Assembly (NCBI RefSeq): GCF_000160775.2
Contig: NZ_CM001024.1
Coordinates: forward strand, 62,001-126,000
Source: Aeromicrobium marinum DSM 15272
Lineage (GTDB): Bacteria > Actinomycetota > Actinomycetes > Propionibacteriales > Nocardioidaceae
Length of the DNA: 64,000 nt
Direction: 5' to 3'
This document shows, piece after piece, positions 57,627-64,000 of the stretch (position 1 is the first letter of the stretch; each line of letters starts with the position of its first letter). The notes beneath the pieces were generated by a model. It had not been told where the DNA came from and made no database searches. It saw only the letters and a program-made list of their open reading frames with translations. Made by a program: the position numbers and the translations under genes.

Positions 57627-59275
57627 TCAACACACAAGAACCGTCCGGGAAACCCGGGACAGGTCACGCGAGTGTCATCGTTGCAACTGGCCACGTCCCC
57701 GGTGCCAGCAGCATGCGCCTGCGGTTCGCCGGGGGCGCTCGAAAGTCTATGGCGATATCTGGTCTTCATCGCGACGCGACGCTGATCGTCGAGGCACGGC
57801 AAGACCACACGTCCGAGAGGCCCTGCGTTCGTGTTGAGGCTTCCGTCCTTGGCACGGTGATCGTAGATTCAGCGGAAGCAGTGCGACTGGAGCTGGAAGC
57901 TGGCTTCAGAGGCAACCTAGTGCTGCGCGCGGGCGGGCTAGAAGTCTCGATGGAAGGCGAGTGTGTCGGGGTGCTGCACGTCGAGGATGGCTCGGCGGAG
58001 GTTGCTGAGCCATCCATTCTCGGGGGGCTATTCGAGACGGTTTACGTCAGCGGCCGCCTCGGCCTGGCGGACGCAGGCCGAGATGCGGAAATTGACCGCC
58101 TTGTAGTTGAGGGAAAGGCTGAGCTTTTCGTCGGTAGTTCGAGGGGTGTCATTAAGTCCATCGTTCCCTCGGGTGATCGCGCCGAGCTTTGGATTTCGCC
58201 GACGACGGGAACCGGTCGGGATGCAAGCTCCAACCCCGCGGCCAAACTCGGCGTGGCCAGTATCGCTCGTCTGGAACTTCGCTCCAAGCATGAGTGCGCG
58301 ATAGGAGTGTCAGTGAGTGCTACCGACGTATCCGTCGTGGGGCAGATTGCATTTCAACTCGGGATTGGTGCGACTGCTCGCGGAGTTGAGTTCCGATCGT
58401 TTGGGCAGGGCGGCCCGACCTTGTCGGTCGGCCGTCGTGCGGTAGTAGCCGATGTCAGGGGCGAGGTCACGCTCGGAAAGTGCAGCGGGGCGACCATCGA
58501 TGGGATGCCAGGAAAAGGGTTTCGGATCGCCGCAGTTGCAGCTGCCTCGGGTAGTGGAGGAAGCCACCCCGGCCCTCTCGCCGAGTCGCTGCTGTCGAAC
58601 TTCACTGTCCCGCGAGGTGTAGACGGACGGAGCATCTTGAATGCGATGGATGACGCCCATCGCCTTGAGCCAGTGACCTCAGACCTGCCCGGCTGGGAGC
58701 TTAGGTGGGATTTCACCAGACCCCAGTCGGCAGCCGATCAGCGCGACCTTCGACTCGATGCGGAGCTTCTTCGCAAGCTCCAAGAGCTATCTAGGGAGAA
58801 GGGGGCTTCCGGCTCAGCGAGGACAAAGGTCGGATGGTGCGCTCAGCGCCTGAGGCACCGCGTGACATCCGGGCGGGTGGAGCGCTTCTGGCTAGGTCTC
58901 TACCGATGTCTCGGGTACGGAGAGCGACCTGGGCCCGCGTTCGCGACTTGGCTCGTGCTCTCCTTAGTTCTTGCTTTCGCCCTTGCGTCTCCGGGAGGCT
59001 GGGATATCAGCAACCTCAGCGGCGGGCTGAGGCTGTGGTTCGACCGTGCCATCGGCCCGGTCGGGTCCCTGCTCGGTACAGGTTTAGGCGGCGAGGCGAG
59101 CGCCGGTCTGTATCTCATGCGTGCTCTCACTGCGGTACCGCTTGTGGTGGGTGCGCTTTCGCTGCGCAACTACGTACGAAGCCCAGTGTGATGAATATGG
59201 CCCGGCGCGAGGTATAGGTCGGTCACCCGCGGTCTCCCCATGGGTCAAGATCCCACCGCCACCGAATTTATGCTT

Positions 59276-59303
59276 GGACTGGAGATCACTGGATCTCCAG
59301 TCC
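59276..59303. terminator. 12-bp perfect hairpin at the end of the defence island
   Basis: A perfect 12-bp stem (59276-59287 with 59292-59303) and 4-nt loop ACTG, 85 bp after the stop of the interrupted gene and 46 bp from the stop of the minus-strand ligase gene. It can terminate both convergent units. Confidence 0.7.
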
Positions 59304-59348
59304 ACTCACGACCCTAGTCCGCAGGCTCGGGCTGCGGAACTCGGCGCA

Positions 59349-60968
59349 CTACCCGAACCGCGACCGCAACTCCGTCTTCAGCAGCTTCCCGCTCGCATTC
59401 AACGGCAGCGCCTCCACGAACGCCACCGCGGTCGGGCACTTGAAGTGCGCCATGCGTTCGCGGGCCCACTCGATCAGCTCGGCCTCGGTGACGGTCTGAC
59501 CCGGCACTGCGACGACGACCGCGAGGGGTGACTCGCCCCAGCGCTCCGAGGGCACGCCGACGACCGCGACCTGGGCCACGGCCGGGTGGCCGGTGAGCAC
59601 GCTCTCGATCTCCGCCGGGTACACGTTCTCGCCGCCGGACACGATCATGTCCTTCAGGCGGTCGTGCAGGTACAGGTAGCCGTCCTCGTCGAACGAGCCG
59701 CCGTCGCCTGAACGCAGCCACCCGTCGGGCGTGATGCTCGCATCGGTCGCGCCCGGGTTGCGCCAGTAGCGCTTCATCACGTGGCCGCCGCCGATCAGCA
59801 CCTCGCCACGCTGACCCGCCGGCAGGTCCTCCAACGTCTCGGGGTCCACGATGCGCACCGGCACGTTGGGCATCGGGCGGCCCACCGACCGCAGCCGGTG
59901 AGTGGTCGAGCCGTCCGTCGCGTGGTCCTCGGGCGACAGCATCGTGACGCCGCCGGTCGACTCGGTCAGGCCGTAGCTCTGCAGGAATTTGCAGCCCATC
60001 ACGGCCGTGGCCTCCCGCAGCACCGACTCGGGCATGGGGGCTGCGCCGTAGATCATGTAGCGCAGGTGCGACCAGTCGGCCTCGTGCACCTCCGGCAGCG
60101 ACATGAGGAACTGGATGACCGTCGGCACCGCCACCGCGTGGGTCACCCGGTCCTCCTGCAGGATCCGGCACAGGTCGGCCGGCGACGTGGGGTTGCGCAG
60201 CAGCAGTGCGCCACCGTTGAGATTGGTGACCAGCGCCAGGCCCAGGCCCGACACGTGGAAGAACGGCACCGGCGCCAACGCCACCGCCGTGGTGTCCAGC
60301 TCGAGCAGGTAGTGCATCGCCGCCAGCGCCTGACCCAGGTTCGGGCCGGTGAGCTCGATGCCCTTGGGGCGGCCGGTGGTGCCGGAGCTGTAGAACATCA
60401 GCGCCGTGTCGTCGGGCCCGCGGCGGTAGCCGGGGTCGGTGTCGTCCACGCCGTCGAGCCAGGCGTCGTAGCTGCGGCTGTGCGGGCCGTCGTCCACCGT
60501 CACCACGGTGTGCACGCTCGCAACCGCGGCGGCCACCTCGGCCAGCCGCTCCTGCTCGGCGCCCAGCACCACCACGGCCGGTTCGCCGTCACCCAGGATG
60601 TAGTCGACCTCGGCCGGGGCCAGGCGGAAGTTGAGTGCCGTGGGGATCGCGCCCATCTTCGACGCGCCGTACATGACCGCGAGGAACGACGGTGCGTTCT
60701 CGCCGATGTACGACACCCGGTCGCCGGCCACCACGCCGTCGCGCAGCAACGCCTGCGCCACCCGGTTGGCCTCCAGGTCCAGCTCGCGGAACGAGGTGGT
60801 GCCGGTCGGCGTGATCACCGCGGGCAGGTCCGGTGTCGCGGCCGCGCGCTTGCGCAGGATGTCGGCCAGGTCCTCCACCCGGGTTCCGTCGGCATGCAAC
60901 GAGTAGTGCGGGTCCTTGTACTCCGGCGGCGTCGGCACGCTCACAGCCTGAGCAAGAGAATCGGTCAC
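59349..60968 (-). CDS. AMP-binding acyl-CoA ligase
   Basis: The 539-residue ANL-family ligase has P-loop YSSGTTGRPKGI, SYGLTESTGGV, the GWLRSGDGGSFDEDGYLYLH hinge region and the C-terminal Lys motif NASGKLLKTELR. It activates a fatty or aromatic acid to CoA. It is followed on the minus strand by the terminator hairpin and preceded with a 4-base overlap (GTG 60968) by the oxidoreductase gene, so it belongs to a four-gene operon from 63341. Confidence 0.92.
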   Translation of the reverse strand: MTDSLAQAVSVPTPPEYKDPHYSLHADGTRVEDLADILRKRAAATPDLPAVITPTGTTSFRELDLEANRVAQALLRDGVVAGDRVSYIGENAPSFLAVMYGASKMGAIPTALNFRLAPAEVDYILGDGEPAVVVLGAEQERLAEVAAAVASVHTVVTVDDGPHSRSYDAWLDGVDDTDPGYRRGPDDTALMFYSSGTTGRPKGIELTGPNLGQALAAMHYLLELDTTAVALAPVPFFHVSGLGLALVTNLNGGALLLRNPTSPADLCRILQEDRVTHAVAVPTVIQFLMSLPEVHEADWSHLRYMIYGAAPMPESVLREATAVMGCKFLQSYGLTESTGGVTMLSPEDHATDGSTTHRLRSVGRPMPNVPVRIVDPETLEDLPAGQRGEVLIGGGHVMKRYWRNPGATDASITPDGWLRSGDGGSFDEDGYLYLHDRLKDMIVSGGENVYPAEIESVLTGHPAVAQVAVVGVPSERWGESPLAVVVAVPGQTVTEAELIEWARERMAHFKCPTAVAFVEALPLNASGKLLKTELRSRFG

Positions 60969-62020
60969 TGGGCACCTCCGAGGTGGAACGGGGCGAACAC
61001 CGGCGGCTCGAAGATGCCGGCCGGGGCGGCGACCACGTGCTCGATCGCGCGCAGGGCCGGGCCCGCGGTGATGTACTGGCCGGCCGTGGTGCGCACGCCC
61101 GGCTCGTCGGGCTCGACCATGTTGAGCGTCACGACCATCTCGGGCTTGCCGAAGAAGTGGATCGTCCACTCGTCGCGGCCGGCGTAGTCCGGCAGGTCGG
61201 GCTCCATGGTCCAGATGATCGCCAGGGTGAGGAACGGCTTGCCGCCCACCATCGCGTGCCAGCGCCACTCGGTGCTGCCCACGGTGCCGGCGGCGATGTG
61301 GCCCGCGGCGACCTCCAGGTCGCGGCTGGCGGGCACGACCCGGTGGTCGGGCACGACCTCGTCGTACGTGACCCCCATGCGCTCGCACATGAACGCGATC
61401 GTCTCCAGGTACAGCGACGCGTAGAGCGTGGGCAGCGGGCCCGAGCCGTCGAGCTTGGCCGGGTCCGAGCCCATGCCCATCACGGTGAACGCGAAGTCCG
61501 GGTCGGGCATCGAGCGGGCGTCGAGCACCTCGTCGATCGTGATGCGGTCCAGGGTCACCGACGCCCCGGTGAGGCCCAGGGCCAGCCGCTCGCCGATGAT
61601 GCCGGGGCTGACGCCGATGCCGAACAGGGTGCTGTCTCCCGCGTGGCAGGCGTCGAGGAACATCTGCTCGCGCTCGGGGCCGTGCGCGCGGGGGAAGTGC
61701 TGGCCCGCGGTGGTGATGACGTTGATGCCCTCGCGCAGCAGGCGCAGCAGGTCGTGGTCGTGCTTCTCGTACGGCACCTGCAGGCGGGGGGCGTGCATGA
61801 CGACCTGCGGACGGGTGGCGATCAGCTCGTCGAGGTCGCGGGTGGCGGTGACGCCGGTGGGGTCGCGGCGGGCGATGTCGCCGGCGTCGCGGCCCACCTT
61901 CTTGTCGCCGTAGACGTACAGGCCCACCAGCTCGAGATCCGGCCGGTCGATGACGCCGCGCAGGATCGTCTTGCCCACCGCGCCGGTCGCCCACTGGGCG
62001 ACGCGAAGGGGAGCGGTCAT
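60965..62020 (-). CDS. NAD(P)-binding dihydrodipicolinate-reductase-like/amine dehydrogenase-like protein
   Basis: The 351-residue protein has an N-terminal Rossmann fold (LRVAQWATGAVGKTILRGVI) and a DapB-like C-terminal domain (VSPGIIGERLALGLTGASVT, EWRWHAMVGGKPFLTLAIIW). Such proteins are 2,4-diaminopentanoate/amine-dehydrogenase homologues often encoded among sterol and fatty-acid genes; the substrate is unknown. The start overlaps the stop of the SDR gene (ATGA). Confidence 0.85.
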   Translation of the reverse strand: MTAPLRVAQWATGAVGKTILRGVIDRPDLELVGLYVYGDKKVGRDAGDIARRDPTGVTATRDLDELIATRPQVVMHAPRLQVPYEKHDHDLLRLLREGINVITTAGQHFPRAHGPEREQMFLDACHAGDSTLFGIGVSPGIIGERLALGLTGASVTLDRITIDEVLDARSMPDPDFAFTVMGMGSDPAKLDGSGPLPTLYASLYLETIAFMCERMGVTYDEVVPDHRVVPASRDLEVAAGHIAAGTVGSTEWRWHAMVGGKPFLTLAIIWTMEPDLPDYAGRDEWTIHFFGKPEMVVTLNMVEPDEPGVRTTAGQYITAGPALRAIEHVVAAPAGIFEPPVFAPFHLGGAQ

Positions 62021-62787
62021 GCCTTCGTGCTCAGCTCGGACATGAACAGCAGCTTGCCGAGGCCGCGCTCGTAGCGGACCGGGTCCATCGCCATCCGGGC
62101 GCGGGACTCCACGGCCATCTTGTCGGTGTCGGCGGTCCACTCGCCGCGCTCCATGGCCTTCAGGCCGGCCACGGCGATGTCGCGCGGGGCCTCCTTCTTG
62201 CCGTCCACGTGCGCGGCCATGCGGGTGTCGACCGAGCCGACGATCAGCGAGGTGACGCTGATGCCCATCGGCTCCAGCTCGGCCCGGGCGATGCCGCCCA
62301 GGTACAGCGCGGCGGCCTTGGCGGGGGAGTAGCCACCCATGAACGCGGTCGGCGCGAGGGCCGCGACCGAGAGCACGTTGACGATCGAGCCGCCGCCGTT
62401 GCCGGCGATCACGGGCGCGAACGCGCGGGTCGTCATGAGCGGACCGAAGTAGTTGACCTCCATCTCGCGCCGGGCGGCGTCGGGGTCGTCGGTCATCACG
62501 AGGCGGGTGTTGGCGTGCAGGCCGGCGTTGTTGATCAGCACGTTCGCGTCGGCGCAGCTGGCAGCAGCGGCGGCGATGTCGTCGGGGCTGGTGACCTCGA
62601 GGCGCACGATGTCGGCGCCGGTGGCGCGCAGCTCGTCGGTCACGTCGTCGGGGTCACGCACGCCGGCGTAGACCTTCGCGGCCCCTCGGGCCAGCGCCTC
62701 CTGCACGAAGCCGAGGCCGATGCCGCGGTTGGCGCCGGTCACCACCACGCGGGCGCCCTCGACGCGTGCCCCTTTGAGCGTGCTCAT
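62017..62787 (-). CDS. SDR family oxidoreductase
   Basis: The 256-residue short-chain dehydrogenase has the cofactor motif TGANRGIGLGFVQEALARGA, NNAG, SVAALAPTAFMGGYSPAKAA (Tyr-x-x-x-Lys as YSPAK). It is like actinobacterial SDRs placed beside NTF2-like and ligase genes in lipid catabolism. ATG 62787 overlaps the NTF2-like stop by four bases. Confidence 0.9.
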   Translation of the reverse strand: MSTLKGARVEGARVVVTGANRGIGLGFVQEALARGAAKVYAGVRDPDDVTDELRATGADIVRLEVTSPDDIAAAAASCADANVLINNAGLHANTRLVMTDDPDAARREMEVNYFGPLMTTRAFAPVIAGNGGGSIVNVLSVAALAPTAFMGGYSPAKAAALYLGGIARAELEPMGISVTSLIVGSVDTRMAAHVDGKKEAPRDIAVAGLKAMERGEWTADTDKMAVESRARMAMDPVRYERGLGKLLFMSELSTKA

Positions 62788-63341
62788 GCGTTCTCGCCGA
62801 AGGAGCGGTAGACGAGGTCGTCGGGGAACTTCTTGCTCTTCACCAGGTTCGACGGGTCGGTCAGCAGGCCGTAGACCCAGCCCTCGGAACGCTCCATGTC
62901 GTGGTTCCAGTCCCAGCGCAGCGCGCGGTGGCGCAGGCCCCAGCGGCCGTCGACCTTCTCGAGGTCGTCGAGCAGACGGGCGCCGCACAGCGAGTCGCCC
63001 ACCGTGCCCTCGGGCGTGCGCACGCGGGCGAAGGCCAGCACGTACGACTCGGCCTGGGCGCGGTCGCCGTCGAGCTCGATGAGGATGTTGGTGGTCACGT
63101 GGCTCGACACGCCCTTGGGGTGCGAGAGCGCCTCGGCGACCGAGTCGATGTAGTCGTCGGCGGTGCCGGTGAACACGCCGCCGTGGTCCTCGGTGGCACC
63201 CGGCAGGTAGCAGGCGCGGGCCGTCTCGACGTCGCCGCGGTCGACCGCGCGCATGTAGCGGACCAGCAGCTCGGAGATCTCCTGCTTGTCCAGCAGGGCC
63301 GCGAGTCGTGCGTCGATCGTGGGGGGCGAGGTGGTGGTCAC
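62784..63341 (-). CDS. NTF2-like (SnoaL-type) protein
   Basis: The 185-residue protein from GTG 63341 (ribosome binding site AAGGA) has the SnoaL/NTF2-like fold: DKQEISELLVRYMRAVDRGD, ARACYLPGATEDHGGVFTGT, and the sheet HVTTNILIELDGDRAQAESY. Members are isomerases, hydratases or ligand carriers. First gene of the minus-strand operon; an inverted repeat 67 bp upstream is the probable operator. Confidence 0.88.
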   Translation of the reverse strand: MTTTSPPTIDARLAALLDKQEISELLVRYMRAVDRGDVETARACYLPGATEDHGGVFTGTADDYIDSVAEALSHPKGVSSHVTTNILIELDGDRAQAESYVLAFARVRTPEGTVGDSLCGARLLDDLEKVDGRWGLRHRALRWDWNHDMERSEGWVYGLLTDPSNLVKSKKFPDDLVYRSFGENA

Positions 63342-63407
63342 GGCGCGGTGTCCTTCCGGTCGGGGAGGGGGTCGCCGTCGTTGACGACTCACTCTGGTTA
63401 CTGTAGT

Positions 63408-63422
63408 AATGTGTATCACATT
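63408..63422. promoter_or_regulatory. inverted-repeat operator
   Basis: AATGTG-TAT-CACATT is a perfect inverted repeat in an unusually AT-rich stretch (GTTACTGTAGTAATG ... GTTAAC) between divergent lipid-metabolism genes starting at 63341 and 63525. It fits a TetR-type regulator site controlling both. Confidence 0.6.
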
Positions 63423-63524
63423 GTTAACTGAAGTGTCATCGGGTGGGAGCGGTCGATCCGCCACCCGAGCGGCCGCCCACGAGGCGCCCACTTCACCCGT
63501 ACCGGACCACCACAGGGAGACGCG

Positions 63525-64000
63525 ATGACGATGGCCAGGGGACTGCATCCGGCCGACAAGGTCGAGGACTACTGCGCCAAGGGATGGTGGTCCGACGAGA
63601 CCGTCGACCAGCTGTTCGCGCAGCAGGTGGCCGCTCGCGGCGACGAGCTGGCGGTGGTCGACCCGGCCAACCGCGCCGCCCTCAGCGGTGCCGCACCGCG
63701 CCGGCTCACGTGGTCCGAGCTGGACGCGGAGTCCACCCACCTGGCCGCGCGGCTGCTCAACCTGGGCCTGCGCCGCGGCGACGTGCTGGGCGTGCAGGTG
63801 CCCAACACCATCGAGCTGGTCGAGGCCTACGTGGCTGCGTGGATGATCGGCGTGATCGTGTCGCCGCTGCCCATGCAGTACCGCGAGCGCGAGATCGTCG
63901 GCATGGCCAACCAGGCCGAGTTCGCCGCCTACCTCACCGTCGCGAGCTTCGGCGACCGCTCCCCGGTGACCGAGGTGCACGAGGCCCGCGAGCAGATGCC
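63525..64000 (+). CDS. AMP-binding acyl-CoA ligase (partial, 5' end)
   Basis: The 158 residues from ATG 63525 (ribosome binding site AGGGAG) to the window edge match the N-terminus of ANL-family ligases: VDQLFAQQVAARGDELAVVD, RLTWSELDAESTHLAARLLN, GLRRGDVLGVQVPNTIELVE and VAAWMIGVIVSPLPMQYRER. The P-loop and C-terminal motifs are beyond the window. It diverges from the NTF2-like operon and probably belongs to a second lipid or sterol operon. Confidence 0.85.
   Translation, partial: MTMARGLHPADKVEDYCAKGWWSDETVDQLFAQQVAARGDELAVVDPANRAALSGAAPRRLTWSELDAESTHLAARLLNLGLRRGDVLGVQVPNTIELVEAYVAAWMIGVIVSPLPMQYREREIVGMANQAEFAAYLTVASFGDRSPVTEVHEAREQM

Larger units (their letters stand above)
56402..57666 (+). 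mobile_element. IS3-family insertion sequence, 1,265 bp
   Basis: Terminal inverted repeats of 24 bp (56402-56425 and 57643-57666) match at 22 of 24 positions and begin TGACCTGTCCCG. The direct target duplication is CGC (56399-56401 and 57667-57669). It carries orfA and orfB in IS3 arrangement with a C-CCA-AAA slippery site before the orfA stop. The element appears complete and potentially active. Excision with one CGC copy restores the interrupted gene exactly. Confidence 0.93.
56244..59191 (+). pseudogene. beta-solenoid membrane protein gene interrupted by an IS3 element
   Basis: The 5' part (56244-56401, GTG after GAGAGGA) encodes about 52 residues (VKAARSVTSDELKAVAKATQ ... QEFESGGTLGLSFDSSQ). 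The 3' part (57670-59191) continues in the same phase once the IS and one CGC copy are removed, giving one frame of 559 codons. The joined protein has an N-terminal helical segment, a long region of short repeating hydrophobic strands (about 55-310, beta-solenoid or bactofilin-like), and two C-terminal spans (WLVLSLVLAFALA and LYLMRALTAVPLVVGALSLR). Function is unknown; its 5' neighbour is the NTPase-kinase gene. Confidence 0.8.

Overview
The window is high-GC actinobacterial chromosome, most likely from the Nocardioidaceae (Nocardioides or Aeromicrobium type). This is inferred from gene content (Ku-LigD, DUF4235/DUF3618 membrane proteins, SigB/F/G-type sigma factor, GAF-ANTAR proteins, frequent GTG starts) and from a family of GTGGTT...AACCAC intergenic repeats. 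No rRNA and no complete tRNA is present.

Layout. 1-6.7 kb: right end of an integrated phage-like element. It carries a chain of overlapping small minus-strand genes, a divergent repressor pair with an ImmA/IrrE peptidase, a tyrosine integrase, and an attachment site that is the 3' 50 nt of a tRNA-Thr(TGT); the element continues left of the window. 6.7-25.9 kb: a general-stress district. A long minus-strand run (14.2 to 7.6 kb) leads from small acidic proteins through an isochorismatase-like hydrolase, a haem-oxygenase-fold enzyme, a CDGSH protein and an SDR to Ku and LigD (non-homologous end joining). Around it lie SRPBCC proteins, a FAD/Rieske oxidoreductase (frameshifted), YtxH/holin/DUF3618/DUF4235 envelope genes, topoisomerase IB, two GAF-ANTAR proteins and a SigF-like sigma factor. 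At least seven sites of the form GTTT-N15/16-GGGTA or close variants precede these genes, so they look like one sigma regulon. 25.9-28.0 kb: two genes of uncertain function framed by copies of an intergenic repeat.

28.0-43.2 kb: lipid and aromatic/terpenoid-type catabolism. A minus-strand operon (thiolase, SDR, DUF1295 membrane protein, acyl-CoA thioesterase) diverges from a plus-strand operon (lipid-transfer thiolase, carotenoid-cleavage-type oxygenase, double-HxlR regulator, acyl-CoA ligase, VOC protein). These are followed by an orphan XRE gene with tandem operators, an AbiE-like toxin-antitoxin pair, and an SDR/hydrolase pair divergent from a TetR regulator. 59.3-64 kb returns to acyl-CoA metabolism: two ligases, an amine-dehydrogenase-like oxidoreductase, an SDR and an NTF2-like protein.

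43.3-59.2 kb is a defence island of visibly more mixed base composition. It contains McrBC (McrB with an EVE/PUA-like N-terminus), an unrecognised membrane-anchored protein, and a type I restriction system (hsdM-hsdS-hsdR) whose genes overlap by 1-4 bases and run directly into a fourth gene. That gene encodes a STAND-like NTPase fused to a Ser/Thr kinase. The next gene encodes a beta-solenoid-like protein with C-terminal membrane segments; it is split by a 1,265-bp IS3-family element whose precise removal restores one 559-codon frame. The hsdMSR plus NTPase-kinase arrangement is the best candidate in the window for an undescribed system.
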